A stretch of 64,000 nucleotides of DNA from Bacteroidota bacterium (GTDB taxonomy: Bacteria > Bacteroidota > Bacteroidia > Bacteroidales > VadinHA17). Shown piece after piece: positions 9,397 through 18,855 of this stretch. Position 1 is the stretch's first letter; each line of letters starts with the position of its first letter. The stretch lies in NCBI GenBank assembly GCA_016718875.1, contig JADKBL010000003.1, positions 186,001-250,000 on the forward strand, read 5' to 3'. Below the pieces are notes generated by a model, which saw only the letters and a list, made by a program, of their open reading frames with translations, did no database searches and was not told where the DNA came from. Both the position numbers and the translations under genes were made by a program.

Positions 9397-10588
9397 ATAT
9401 CTTTTCTCCTTCATCAGTTTTTTCTTCTTCAGGAAGCTCTTCCTTCTTAATTCTCGCATTAACCACCCTGCTGACACTTAAAATTGCGCCTATAGAGAAA
9501 CTCATCATCAGAACCGATGTCCTTCCCCAGCTTACCATAGGGAGTGTCTGTCCTGTAACAGGAAATAATCCTACAGCAACAAGCATGTTCAGCAATGCCT
9601 GAATCACTATCATAATGATCAGGCCTAAAACAAGATAGGCGGGAAAGGCAGTATCGCATTTTTTCGCAATTGTTATTCCCCTGAATAGCAGTATCATATA
9701 AGCCAGAATCAGAGGGATCGCCCCAAACAGCAAGCCGTATTCTTCAATTATTATTGCAAAAATGAAATCGGAGTTTGATTGCGGCAGCATGTTTCTCTGC
9801 GTGCTCTTTCCCGGAGCTTTTCCAAACAATCCACCGGTAGATATTGCTATTTTGGCCTGGTTAGACTGGTAATCACCATCAGGATCTTCTTTACCGGAAA
9901 CGAAATTTTCAATCCTGTTCTTCCACACCTGTACCCTGTTCGACTTTGTAAAGGCTGCCAGTAACATAGCAAACAATATGATGCCTACAACTGCAATTCC
10001 GACATAAGCAAGCAGAAATTTAAATGGGATCCTGCCTACAAACATTATAACAAGGCTTATTCCGAAAATCATGACAGCTGTCGACAGGTTTTCAGGAAGG
10101 ATCAGCCCGCAGATGAGTGCTACAGGAAGCATGAAATATTTTGTGACATGCATGAAATTATTCAGCTCATTCTGATACATTGCCAGCGACCTTGCAAGAT
10201 AGATCACAAGTGCGACCTTGGCCACATCTGACGTCTGGAGACTGAATCCGGTGCCAGGTATTACCAGCCATCTTGTAGCTTCATTGACACGCGATCCGAA
10301 AACAAATGTCAGAACAAGCAAACCGGCTGATATTATCAGGAATAATCCGGCAAGGGAAAAATATATTCTGTAAGGAAGATAATGCACAACCACTATAATG
10401 ATTACACTCAGAAGGAGCATGAAGAACTGTGTCCTTAAAAAATAGGAAGTATTACCGTTGTGTTTAAGAAAAGCAACACCGGCCGACGAGCTGTAAACAG
10501 CAAGCAGGGAATAAAACATGAAAAGGACCACAAGGCCCCAAATTGCCCTGTCGCCTTTAAATGTCTTTGTCAGCCAGCCCTGTTCCAT
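9377..10588 (-). CDS. ftsW: Lipid II polymerase FtsW (SEDS family)
   Basis: Polytopic SEDS glycosyltransferase of 403 residues that polymerises septal peptidoglycan with FtsI. About ten hydrophobic helices are visible. Family landmarks are GFSLQTSDVAKVALVIYLA, LPENLSTAVMIFG, and the C-terminal block GQTLPMVSWGRTSVLMMSFSIGAIL. The tail is a charged cytoplasmic extension rich in Glu/Lys, which the murG start overlaps. It follows murD by 11 bp. Its place between murD and murG is the canonical dcw order. Confidence 0.96.
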   Translation of the reverse strand: MEQGWLTKTFKGDRAIWGLVVLFMFYSLLAVYSSSAGVAFLKHNGNTSYFLRTQFFMLLLSVIIIVVVHYLPYRIYFSLAGLFLIISAGLLVLTFVFGSRVNEATRWLVIPGTGFSLQTSDVAKVALVIYLARSLAMYQNELNNFMHVTKYFMLPVALICGLILPENLSTAVMIFGISLVIMFVGRIPFKFLLAYVGIAVVGIILFAMLLAAFTKSNRVQVWKNRIENFVSGKEDPDGDYQSNQAKIAISTGGLFGKAPGKSTQRNMLPQSNSDFIFAIIIEEYGLLFGAIPLILAYMILLFRGITIAKKCDTAFPAYLVLGLIIMIVIQALLNMLVAVGLFPVTGQTLPMVSWGRTSVLMMSFSIGAILSVSRVVNARIKKEELPEEEKTDEGEKIYEPAKA

Positions 10589-10599
10589 AGAGTTGATAA

Positions 10600-11937
10600 T
10601 TAAAGATTTCTTACTGCTGCTTTAAACTGACGCCCCCTGTCTTCATAGTTCCTGAAGAGATCAAAACTTGCACAGCAAGGAGAAAGAAGGACAGTATCTC
10701 CCTTCTTCGCAAGATAATATGACGATCGTACAGCCTCCTCCATTGAACCTGTCTCAACTATTGTAGGTACCTTATCCTTGAATGCCTCAACAATCTTTTT
10801 ATTATCCTTACCCATACAAACTATAGCCTTTACCTTTTTCTTTACCACCGGAAATAATTCCGAATAGTCATTCCCCTTGTCAACACCACCAACAATCCAG
10901 ACAATACTGGTTTCCATACACTCGAGAGCATACCAGGCTGAATTTACATTGGTAGCTTTTGAATCGTTAATGAAATTGATGCCACAAACTGTGATCACCG
11001 GTTCAAGGCGATGTTCAACTCCCTGGAAATCAGAAAGGCTTTCCCTGATCACCTCCTTACGGATATTGATAACTTTGCCTGCAAGAGCAGCAGCCATTGA
11101 GTTGTAGGTGTTGTGACGCCCTTTGAGCGCCAGTTCGTGAATTGTCATAAGGTTGGTTTTATTTGGGTAATCAATTATTAATTCGTTGTCCCTGATGAAT
11201 GCCGCCATACCATCCTCCTTTTCATCCGAAAAAGGAAGAAGAGTCATTCCGAATGGCTTTTTTGAGAGTTCTTTCTTTACAATAGGATCTCCATCCCAAT
11301 AAATCAGAAAGTCTGATTTAGTCTGGTTCTGTGTTATTCTGAATTTGGAGTTGATATAGTTCTGCAGGTCATAACCATATCTGTCGAGATGGTCAGGGGT
11401 GATATTCATCAGAACTGCCACATCAGCCTTAAACTCGTACATGCCGTCGAGCTGAAAACTACTGAGTTCTATAACATAATAGTCGTATGATTTCTCAGCT
11501 ACTGCCATGGCAAAGCTGTTTCCGACATTGCCTGTCATTGCCACATCTTTACCGGCCTTTTTAAGCATATGGTAAATAAGATTTGTCACAGTCGTTTTGC
11601 CATTACTGCCTGTCACGCAGATCTTTACACCTGTTGCATAGCGGCCTGCGAATTCTATCTCGGATATAACAGGAATGCCCTTTTCCCTGATTTTGATTAC
11701 AATGGGAGCATTCTCAGGTATCCCGGGACTTTTTATCACTTCGTCAGCCGAAAGAATAATCTCTTCAGTGTGATTACCCTCTTCCCACTTTATCTTATGG
11801 CTGTTAAGTATTTCACGGTATTTCTCCTTTATCTCCCCTTTGTCGGATACAAATACATCAAATCCCTGCTTCAATGCAAGTACAGCTGATCCTGCTCCGC
11901 TCTCTCCCGCTCCAAGTATTACAATCTTCCTCTTCAT
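10600..11937 (-). CDS. murD: UDP-N-acetylmuramoylalanine-D-glutamate ligase MurD
   Basis: Mur ligase of 445 residues that adds D-Glu to UDP-MurNAc-L-Ala. The N-terminal Rossmann motif is ILGAGESGAGSAVLA, the ATP site CVTGSNGKTTVTNL, and the later landmarks are MNITPDHLDRYG and FINDSKATNVNS. The C-terminal LLSPCCASFDLFRNYEDRG is diagnostic of MurD. It is separated from mraY by 3 bp, indicating one transcript. Confidence 0.97.
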   Translation of the reverse strand: MKRKIVILGAGESGAGSAVLALKQGFDVFVSDKGEIKEKYREILNSHKIKWEEGNHTEEIILSADEVIKSPGIPENAPIVIKIREKGIPVISEIEFAGRYATGVKICVTGSNGKTTVTNLIYHMLKKAGKDVAMTGNVGNSFAMAVAEKSYDYYVIELSSFQLDGMYEFKADVAVLMNITPDHLDRYGYDLQNYINSKFRITQNQTKSDFLIYWDGDPIVKKELSKKPFGMTLLPFSDEKEDGMAAFIRDNELIIDYPNKTNLMTIHELALKGRHNTYNSMAAALAGKVINIRKEVIRESLSDFQGVEHRLEPVITVCGINFINDSKATNVNSAWYALECMETSIVWIVGGVDKGNDYSELFPVVKKKVKAIVCMGKDNKKIVEAFKDKVPTIVETGSMEEAVRSSYYLAKKGDTVLLSPCCASFDLFRNYEDRGRQFKAAVRNL

Positions 11938-11940
11938 ATA

Positions 11941-13197
11941 TTATCTCATCTTCAGAGTCACAATGCTTATTACCGCCAGCATAATTGCCACAATCCAGAA
12001 GCGGGTCACGATCTTCGGTTCGGGATACCCCATTTTCTGATAATGATGATGCAGTGGTGCCATGAGGAAAATCCTCCTGCCCACCCCATATTTTCGCTTG
12101 GTTCTTTTAAACCAGGCAACCTGCATTACAACAGAAAGGCTTTCCACCAGGAAAATCCCGCACAGAATAGGGATTAACAACTCTTTCCTTATTATGATTG
12201 CAAATACTGCGATAATACCTCCGAGTGCCAGGCTACCTGTATCGCCCATGAATACCTGGGCAGGGTAAGAATTGTACCACAGGAATCCTATTGTAGCTCC
12301 GATGAATGCACTGGCAAATATTACAAGTTCCTCAGAACCCGGGATATACATTATCTTCAGATAGCTTGCATAGATGACGTTACTTGAGAGGTAGGCCAGA
12401 ATTCCAAGAGCTGTGCCTGTTATGGCCGAAGTGCCTGTAGCGAGTCCGTCAAGACCATCAGTAAGGTTTGCACCATTTGAGACAGCTGTAACAATGAATA
12501 TTACAATGATTACAAATACCAGCCACTTGAAAGGCTGTCTGTAATCCTCGGGTATGAATGCAACAAGCGAGGCATAATCAAATTCATTATTCTTAACAAA
12601 AGGAATAGTGGTTTTCGTCGATTTTCGCTCCATAGCCACCTCATCCTGAGGACTTAAAACAGAAGATCCGTTCATAAGTTCTACTCTCTCGGTGGAAGTA
12701 AGACTGGCTAAACTCACCTTCTCCTCAATAATCACACTGTCGCTGAAAAAGAGAGTCAGTCCCACTATAAGGCCCAATCCCACCTGCCCCACGATCTTGA
12801 ATCTTCCTGCAAGGCCCTCCTTATTCTTTCTGAATATCTTTATATAGTCATCGAGAAAGCCAATTGCACCAAGCCATATAGTAGTAATTATCATCAGGAT
12901 TACATAGATATTATCAAGCTTTGCAAAGAGCAGCGTCGGGATAAGTATCGATGCAAGAATTATAATTCCTCCCATTGAAGGAGTCCCTTTTTTCTGGTAT
13001 TGTCCCTCAAGTCCCAGGTCCCTCACAACCTCTCCAACCTGCTTCTTCTGTAGGAACAGGATGATCCTTTTACCTATCAGCAATGAGATAATAAGCGAAG
13101 TAATTACAGCCATGGCCGCACGGAAGGAAATGAACTGAAATACTCCGGCTCCCGGAATATTAAGTGTATCAAGATATTTGAATAAGTAAACCAGCAT
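11941..13197 (-). CDS. mraY: Phospho-MurNAc-pentapeptide translocase MraY
   Basis: Polytopic membrane enzyme of 418 residues that transfers phospho-MurNAc-pentapeptide to undecaprenyl phosphate, giving lipid I. Conserved elements include KKGTPSMGGIIIL, the Asp pair in LGAIGFLDDYIKI, NLTDGLDGLATG, and the HHHYQKMGYPEPKIVTRFW block near the C-terminus. Compared with the roughly 360-residue E. coli enzyme there is an insertion of about 60 residues around 155-215 (SLASLTSTERVELMNG onward) in an extracytoplasmic loop, which is usual in Bacteroidota. It sits 6 bp after murE. Confidence 0.97.
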   Translation of the reverse strand: MLVYLFKYLDTLNIPGAGVFQFISFRAAMAVITSLIISLLIGKRIILFLQKKQVGEVVRDLGLEGQYQKKGTPSMGGIIILASILIPTLLFAKLDNIYVILMIITTIWLGAIGFLDDYIKIFRKNKEGLAGRFKIVGQVGLGLIVGLTLFFSDSVIIEEKVSLASLTSTERVELMNGSSVLSPQDEVAMERKSTKTTIPFVKNNEFDYASLVAFIPEDYRQPFKWLVFVIIVIFIVTAVSNGANLTDGLDGLATGTSAITGTALGILAYLSSNVIYASYLKIMYIPGSEELVIFASAFIGATIGFLWYNSYPAQVFMGDTGSLALGGIIAVFAIIIRKELLIPILCGIFLVESLSVVMQVAWFKRTKRKYGVGRRIFLMAPLHHHYQKMGYPEPKIVTRFWIVAIMLAVISIVTLKMR

Positions 13198-13203
13198 TAT
13201 CTT

Positions 13204-14661
13204 CTATTTTGTTTCAAAAGCTATTTTCAGTTCTTCCCTGTCATCAAAATGGTGTTTCACACCTTTTATCTCCTGGTAATTCTCATGACCTTTACCTGCA
13301 ATAAGAATCACATCTCCAGGTGCTGCAAGCATTACCGCTGTCCTGATGGCCTCCCTCCTGTCAGCAATCCTGAGTCTCTTTCTTCTTTGATCCGGGCTTA
13401 TACCCTCCTCCATATCATCCAGGATTTTTTCAGGATCTTCGCTTCTCGGATTATCTGATGTAAGGATCACTTTGCTGCTTCCTTCTGCAGATATTGCAGC
13501 CATTTTAGGTCTCTTTGTCTTATCGCGGTCACCGCCGGCGCCAACCACAGTAATCAGCTGTACGCTTCCCTGCCTGATCTTATTTATCGTCTCGATAACA
13601 TTCAATAGTGCATCGGGTGTATGCGCATAATCAACAATGCCAGATATACCTTCCGGTGACTTAATAACCTCGAGGCGTCCGGCAACCGGATTAAGGTCAC
13701 TCAGTATTGTTAGTATTTCTCCCTTGTCAGCACCAAGCAAAGAGGAAGCTCCATAAACTGCCAGCAGGTTTGATGCATTATAGTCACCAATAAATCTTGT
13801 CCATAACTCTTCGCCCTGAATCTTCATTCCCATGCCGGTGAATCCCTGTTCAAGGATTGAACATCTGAAATCAGCCATCGATCTGACAGAAAATGTATTG
13901 TGTGAAGCTTTGCAGTTCTGTAGCATCACCCGGCCGTTCCTGTCATCAATGTTGACCAGTGCAAAAGCAGTTGGTTCAAGAGAATCGAAAAAGCTTTTCT
14001 TGGCTGCGAGGTAATTATCGAATGTCTTGTGATAATCAAGATGATCGTGTGTGAGGTTAGTGAAAATTCCTCCCGCAAATTTTAACCCTGCAATTCTCTT
14101 CTGATCAGCGGAATGTGAACTTACCTCCATAAAAGCATAGTCGCACCCGGCCGTAACCATTTCAGCAAGAAGCATATTGAGCTGGATCGGGTCAGGGGTG
14201 GTATGTGTTGCCGGCAATTCCTTACCATTGATATAATTGCATACTGTTGAGAAAAGTCCGCATTTATAACCAAGTCTCATAAACATGTTATAGAGCAGGG
14301 TTGCAATGGTTGTCTTCCCGTTTGTTCCGGTGACGCCAACCAGTTTCATTGATCGTGAAGGGTTTACGTAGAAATTGGATGCAGAGAGACCGAGTGCTTT
14401 AGCTGTATCGGATGTTCTGATCCAGCTTACACCATTGTCCGGCTTATCAGGAAGAGTTTCACAGACTATTGCAGAAGCGCCCGAAGCCACTGCCTGAGAA
14501 ATAAAATTATGACCATCGGTACTGACGCCTCTGACTGCGACAAAGAGAGATCCGGGAATGACTTTCCTCGAATCAAATTCCACAGCAGCAATTTCCAATG
14601 AAGAATCGCCTGTGAAAGAAATCACATCAATACCCTCCAGTATGTTTTCCAGTTTCATCAT
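13204..14661 (-). CDS. murE: UDP-MurNAc-tripeptide synthetase MurE (meso-diaminopimelate adding)
   Basis: Mur ligase of 485 residues adding the third stem-peptide residue. The ATP site is VTGTNGKTTIATL; LTHDHLDYHKTFDNY and VDYAHTPDALLNV follow. The substrate-selecting motif reads DNPR (in LTSDNPRSEDP), the signature for meso-diaminopimelate rather than lysine, so the wall should be DAP-type. It starts 1 bp downstream of the ftsI stop and ends 6 bp before mraY. Confidence 0.96.
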   Translation of the reverse strand: MMKLENILEGIDVISFTGDSSLEIAAVEFDSRKVIPGSLFVAVRGVSTDGHNFISQAVASGASAIVCETLPDKPDNGVSWIRTSDTAKALGLSASNFYVNPSRSMKLVGVTGTNGKTTIATLLYNMFMRLGYKCGLFSTVCNYINGKELPATHTTPDPIQLNMLLAEMVTAGCDYAFMEVSSHSADQKRIAGLKFAGGIFTNLTHDHLDYHKTFDNYLAAKKSFFDSLEPTAFALVNIDDRNGRVMLQNCKASHNTFSVRSMADFRCSILEQGFTGMGMKIQGEELWTRFIGDYNASNLLAVYGASSLLGADKGEILTILSDLNPVAGRLEVIKSPEGISGIVDYAHTPDALLNVIETINKIRQGSVQLITVVGAGGDRDKTKRPKMAAISAEGSSKVILTSDNPRSEDPEKILDDMEEGISPDQRRKRLRIADRREAIRTAVMLAAPGDVILIAGKGHENYQEIKGVKHHFDDREELKIAFETK

Positions 14662-14662
14662 A

Positions 14663-16777
14663 TCACATATTCATTTCAAGCGACACCGTTGTTCCTTCAA
14701 AATACCTTGAACCGTGTTCCGGTGACTGTCTTAAAACCCGGCCCTTACCACTATATCTGACTTTCAGTCCTGCATTTTCAAGAAGAAAAACTGCATCTCT
14801 GAGACTCATTCCGCGAACATCCGGGATAAGGCCATCCTGCAATTTCACAGATGCCAGCCGGATAGTATCTCCGCTTTCCCTGGTTGCAACCCAGTCTTCC
14901 GAAGAGGTTCTTTTATATCTTACATCAAATTCACCCAGTACTTCATCAATATCATCACGGTATCCATTGCCTGCTTCCGGGGCTACCTGCTTAAGATCCT
15001 TTTTGTTTTCAGTGATGTAATCGCGGTAGAACCTTGTTGCATATACCCTGTCGGAAATCTCCCTGAACACTGAACCTGCAACGATATTGCCGTAATAAAC
15101 TCCGTTCGAAGGTGCGTTTACCACAACTATGCACGAATACAGAGGATTTTCTGCCGGGAAATAACCTACAAAGGAGGCCTGATATGAAATCCTTGCACCC
15201 TGCCTGTAACCCCTGTTGCCCTTTGCAATCTGTGCTGTACCTGTCTTACCTGCGATCTTATAATTAGAATTTTTAAGGTTAATTGCTGTTCCGTATTCCA
15301 CAACTCCCTCCATCATACTCTTTGCCTTTTTTATTGTTGACCGGGAGGCAATTGAGTTGACAATAACCTCAGGTTCAAATTTCCTTATAACAGAACCATT
15401 GCGCAGGACTTCAGTAACAAATCTTGGCTTCATCATCTTCCCGTCATTTGCAACAGCGTTATAGAAAGTAAGTACCTGCAAAGGCGTCATCTGCACCTCA
15501 TATCCGTGTGACATCATCGGCAATGACAGTCCCGACCAGAGCTTATCCCCGGGATATCTGATAAGAGGAGCTCCCTCACCCTGCAGCTGAAGATCAAGTT
15601 TCTGATTGAGCCTCATTGCATAGAGCCTGTCAACAAAAGCCTTAGGATTGTCTTTATAATGATCATAGATAATTTTCGATGTGCCTACATTGGAAGATTT
15701 TTCAAAAACCTGCTTTACGCTTATCTTGCCATTACCCCCCTCTTTAGTATCGTGGATAATCTTATTGTAATATTTGACTGTACCGGTTCCGGTATCTACT
15801 ATATCGCTTGTGTCGATAACTCCATCTTCCAGGGCTGCCATTAAAGCCGGAAGTTTAAACGTAGAACCGGGTTCAGTGCTTTCCCCGATTGCATAATTGT
15901 ATGTCTCGTGATATGCACCATCACCTCCAACTTCCAGGTTTGCAATTGCTTTTATATCGCCTGTTTTAACCTCCATAAGAACAGCACAACCGTGATGTGC
16001 ATTGTGTTTCCTGAGCTGGTTCATTAAAGCTGTTGTTGCCACATCCTGAAGGTCGACAACAAGAGTTGTGACAACATCATTTCCATCCTTTGAGTCAACA
16101 GAGCTGGCATCTTCAACAATGATCCAGTCGCCGCCAATGAGCCTTTGCCTTACTGCGACGCCATTTTTTCCGGCAAGATCACCGTCAAATGCGCCTTCAA
16201 CACCAACTTCATTCCCCTCACTGCCAAGATTCAGATAACCTATTGTCCTTGCAGCCAGATCATTATTAGGAAGGATCCTTCTGTTTTCAGCCTGTGCAAC
16301 CATGCCTCCCTTGAATTGCCCCTCTCTGAAAATCGGAAGTTCCTTGAGTTTCTTAAGAGTTTCGTAATCTACCTTGCGCTTTATCAGAAAATAGCGGTCG
16401 CCCCTTCTTCTGGCTTCTGTTATCACAGTTTTCCATCCGGCAGGTGAGCGTTCACCAACAAGCCGGGAAAGGCCGGCACATAAACCGTTAATCCCGTTCG
16501 ACCATGTTGAACCCGTCATACCGGAGCTGCGGGTGTCCATATAGATTGTGTAATAAGGAACTGAGCTGGCCAGCAAACGTCCGTTAGCAGCAAGAATATC
16601 ACCCCTGTTTGCCTGCACTTCAGTAGTTTTGAAAACATACTTTTCGCTCATGTCGGCCCACTTGTTATGCTGCACAAACTGGAGGATAAGGATGCGTATA
16701 AGGACAGCAACAGCCAGCAGGACTATTCCCACATAGACCACACCGCTCCTCCATACTATTTCGTCCCTTACTGCCAT
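14663..16777 (-). CDS. ftsI: Septal transpeptidase FtsI/PBP3 with C-terminal PASTA domain
   Basis: Class B penicillin-binding protein of 704 residues. A single N-terminal membrane anchor (about 13-33) is followed by the pedestal domain and the transpeptidase domain with S305TFK (SxxK), S361SN (SxN) and K511TG motifs. The C-terminal 60 residues (from about LIPDVRGMSLRDAV) form one PASTA repeat, a feature common in Bacteroidota division PBPs and absent from E. coli FtsI. It partners FtsW in cross-linking septal peptidoglycan. It lies between ftsL and murE with 1-3 bp gaps. Confidence 0.96.
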   Translation of the reverse strand: MAVRDEIVWRSGVVYVGIVLLAVAVLIRILILQFVQHNKWADMSEKYVFKTTEVQANRGDILAANGRLLASSVPYYTIYMDTRSSGMTGSTWSNGINGLCAGLSRLVGERSPAGWKTVITEARRRGDRYFLIKRKVDYETLKKLKELPIFREGQFKGGMVAQAENRRILPNNDLAARTIGYLNLGSEGNEVGVEGAFDGDLAGKNGVAVRQRLIGGDWIIVEDASSVDSKDGNDVVTTLVVDLQDVATTALMNQLRKHNAHHGCAVLMEVKTGDIKAIANLEVGGDGAYHETYNYAIGESTEPGSTFKLPALMAALEDGVIDTSDIVDTGTGTVKYYNKIIHDTKEGGNGKISVKQVFEKSSNVGTSKIIYDHYKDNPKAFVDRLYAMRLNQKLDLQLQGEGAPLIRYPGDKLWSGLSLPMMSHGYEVQMTPLQVLTFYNAVANDGKMMKPRFVTEVLRNGSVIRKFEPEVIVNSIASRSTIKKAKSMMEGVVEYGTAINLKNSNYKIAGKTGTAQIAKGNRGYRQGARISYQASFVGYFPAENPLYSCIVVVNAPSNGVYYGNIVAGSVFREISDRVYATRFYRDYITENKKDLKQVAPEAGNGYRDDIDEVLGEFDVRYKRTSSEDWVATRESGDTIRLASVKLQDGLIPDVRGMSLRDAVFLLENAGLKVRYSGKGRVLRQSPEHGSRYFEGTTVSLEMNM

Positions 16778-16780
16778 ATT

Positions 16781-17140
16781 CTATTTCTTGTTAACAAGCA
16801 ACTTATAGGGAGGAGTCTTAAGCTCCTCAAGGTTTAGTCCCTTCTCCCTTATCAGACTGTATACCTGCGACTGTCGGCTTACAAACATCAGGTCTGCTGA
16901 TGTTGAAAGCGACTCTGCCCGCAGGTCTTTTACTTCGCGCTGCAGCCTTGACGTCTCCCGGGTTATCTTTTCTGCATGAAACCTGTTTGCGATGTAGACG
17001 GCAGCCAGGAATGTGACCATGGAGATATATCCCAGGTTTTTAAGGATTATTTTCTCCGAAACCATCGATCCGCTAAGGAGTTCCTTTAAAAAGGCACCCG
17101 CCTTAGGCTGCTTTACGCTATTTTCTTTTTTCTCTGCCAT
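16781..17140 (-). CDS. ftsL: FtsL-like division protein
   Basis: Small bitopic protein of 119 residues. A basic cytoplasmic N-terminus is followed by one membrane helix (about 34-51, LGYISMVTFLAAVYIANRF), then a charged heptad-like region (HAEKITRETSRLQREVKDLRAE) predicted to be coiled coil. This is the topology of FtsL, which joins the FtsQ-FtsB-FtsL complex activating FtsWI. Primary-sequence similarity is weak in the family. The call rests on topology and the invariant place between rsmH and ftsI. Confidence 0.85.
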   Translation of the reverse strand: MAEKKENSVKQPKAGAFLKELLSGSMVSEKIILKNLGYISMVTFLAAVYIANRFHAEKITRETSRLQREVKDLRAESLSTSADLMFVSRQSQVYSLIREKGLNLEELKTPPYKLLVNKK

Positions 17141-17141
17141 G

Positions 17142-18038
17142 TCAGATCTTCTCAGCTATTCTCAGCCGGGCACTCCTCGACCTGTTGTTTGAACTTATCT
17201 CGTCCTCCCCCGGAGTGATCCCCTTTTTTGTGATCATTCTGAAAGGAGTTTCGACATTCCCGTAAAAATCCTTTTTCTCTTCCCCCGCAAAATTCCCCGA
17301 GCGCATAAAGTTTTTTACAAGCCTGTCCTCGAGTGAGTGATATGTTATCACTACCAGCCTGCCTCCGGTATTCAGCATTGTAAGCGACTGTTCAAGCATC
17401 TCCTGCAGGTAATCGATCTCGTGATTTACGGCAATTCGCAGCGACTGGAAGATCCTGGCATAAAACTTATGCTCCTGTCTGAAGGGGGCCAGTTTCCCTA
17501 TCGCCTGAATTATATCATTCACAGACTTAAAAGGTTTTGTCTCCCTTGCAGCAACTATTTCCCTGGCTATCCTTCGGGAGTTTGTGAACTCCCCGTAGTT
17601 ATAAAAAATATCGGCAAGGGATTCTTCATCAGATGTATTGAGAAGAATTGCAGCTGTGACCTTTCCGTTCTTATTCATCCTCATGTCAAGTGGTGCATCC
17701 TGTCTGAAAGTGAATCCACGTTCAGCTTCATCAAACTGATGGAATGAGACACCCAGGTCTGCAATTAATCCGTCAACTGAGCTGATGTTGTTGAAGAGAA
17801 GATTGTTTTTTAGAAATCTGAAGTTCTGATCAAGGAAAAGGATTCTTTTATCATCGGGGACGTTCAGCTTTGCATCATCGTCCTGGTCAAATGCTATAAG
17901 CCTTCCGGTTGTCAGTCTTTTCAGAATCTCCATTGAATGTCCTCCTCCACCGAATGTTACATCGACATAAATCCCGTCGGGCTTTATATTCAGCCCATCA
18001 ATACTCTCTGTGAGCAGTGCGGGAATATGATACACCAT
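17142..18038 (-). CDS. rsmH: 16S rRNA (cytosine1402-N4)-methyltransferase RsmH
   Basis: SAM-dependent methyltransferase of 298 residues (formerly MraW) acting on C1402 of 16S rRNA at the decoding centre. The start YHIPALLTESIDGL, the SAM-binding DVTFGGGGHSMEIL, FLDQNFRFL, DLGVSFHQFDEAERGFTF and the C-terminal TYHSLEDRLVKNF are diagnostic. It sits 2 bp after mraZ and 1 bp before ftsL, in the standard position. Confidence 0.97.
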   Translation of the reverse strand: MVYHIPALLTESIDGLNIKPDGIYVDVTFGGGGHSMEILKRLTTGRLIAFDQDDDAKLNVPDDKRILFLDQNFRFLKNNLLFNNISSVDGLIADLGVSFHQFDEAERGFTFRQDAPLDMRMNKNGKVTAAILLNTSDEESLADIFYNYGEFTNSRRIAREIVAARETKPFKSVNDIIQAIGKLAPFRQEHKFYARIFQSLRIAVNHEIDYLQEMLEQSLTMLNTGGRLVVITYHSLEDRLVKNFMRSGNFAGEEKKDFYGNVETPFRMITKKGITPGEDEISSNNRSRSARLRIAEKI

Positions 18039-18040
18039 TG

Positions 18041-18505
18041 CTATTGAGACTCATTTAAACTACCACCCATGAGTTTTTCAGCCAGGTTGGCGAAATCTTC
18101 AGCAGGCATATCGATCTTATCATAAACTGCTGCGGCCCAAATTTCAATTCTTCCATCCTGGCCTGCCAGCACAACATCTCTTTCTGCTCCGATCAGATCC
18201 ATAAGCCTTTTCGGTATAAGGAGACGGTTGCTGTTATCAAGTGAGAGCTCTGCGGTCCCTTTGAAAAAATTCCTAAGGAACATATTGTGCTCTCGGTTGT
18301 ATGGATTCATGCGTTTTCTGATCTTCTCGAGCTGGCGGTTCCAGTCTTCAATTGAATAGAGTACAAGGCAATTCTCGAAAATATCTTTCCTGACCACAAA
18401 ATGATCCTGTGCATCAGCAGGCATCTGCTTTTTGAATGCCATCGGGAGGATTATCCTCCCCTTAACATCCACTTTACACGTGTAATCACCGATAAATGTG
18501 GCCAT
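18041..18505 (-). CDS. mraZ: Transcriptional regulator MraZ
   Basis: DNA-binding repressor of 154 residues and first gene of the dcw operon. It contains two SpoVT-AbrB-like swapped-hairpin repeats: residues about 5-50 (FIGDYTCKVDVKGRIILP) and 80-125 (AELSLDNSNRLLIPKRLM). In other bacteria MraZ forms an oligomeric ring that binds direct repeats upstream of its own gene. Such repeats are present here at 18545-18572, so autoregulation of the operon is likely. Confidence 0.96.
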   Translation of the reverse strand: MATFIGDYTCKVDVKGRIILPMAFKKQMPADAQDHFVVRKDIFENCLVLYSIEDWNRQLEKIRKRMNPYNREHNMFLRNFFKGTAELSLDNSNRLLIPKRLMDLIGAERDVVLAGQDGRIEIWAAAVYDKIDMPAEDFANLAEKLMGGSLNESQ

Positions 18506-18544
18506 TCCCGCTTTTTCCAGTAAAACCGCTAAAATAAATAATTT

Positions 18545-18572
18545 TTACCCACTTTGCTCCACTTTGCCCCAC
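18545..18572 (-). promoter_or_regulatory. MraZ operator: three GTGGG-type direct repeats
   Basis: Reading the minus strand, three copies of GTGG(G/A) occur at exact 10-bp spacing (GTGGGGCAAA, GTGGAGCAAA, GTGGGTAAAA) about 40-67 bp upstream of the mraZ start codon. Phased GTGGG/TGGGN repeats upstream of mraZ are the known MraZ binding sites in other bacteria. Helical phasing on one DNA face supports binding of the MraZ ring. The core promoter could not be placed with confidence. Confidence 0.85.
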
Positions 18573-18677
18573 TTTTTTACATTTTTGTTAATAACTTTTA
18601 TGATCTGTTTTCAGTATGATTCTCGCATTTTGGGGATTTCTGCAATTATTTTAGGAATATTTGAAAATTAAAATCCA

Positions 18678-18782
18678 TTAACCACAGAGATCACTAAGAA
18701 TAAACACAGAGGTCACAAAGAAATAATATTCAGGGCTTTACCTTTGTGTCCTCAGTGTAAACTCAGTGTCCTCTGTGGTTAA
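18678..18782. repeat. Dispersed intergenic repeat with TTAACCACAGAG / CTCTGTGGTTAA ends
   Basis: The element opens with TTAACCACAGAG (18678-18689) and closes with its exact reverse complement (18771-18782). Internal imperfect pairing involves ACACAGAGGTCACAAAG and CTTTGTGTCCTCAGTGT. It fills most of the 350-bp intergenic region between mraZ and glsA, which are divergent. A half-copy occurs at 57120-57168. It could form a long hairpin in either transcript. No coding potential is visible. Confidence 0.75.
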
Positions 18783-18855
18783 AATATACTATTTCAACAT
18801 CCTCGGTTTTTTTGTATTTTCGAAACTGCATTTCAGTTAACTGCTACAGCCAGGT

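Noticed and set aside
9397..9477. 27-residue N-terminal extension of MurG
   Set aside because: It is a basic, non-conserved run inside ftsW; the ATG at 9396 has a GGAG site and gives the family N-terminus.
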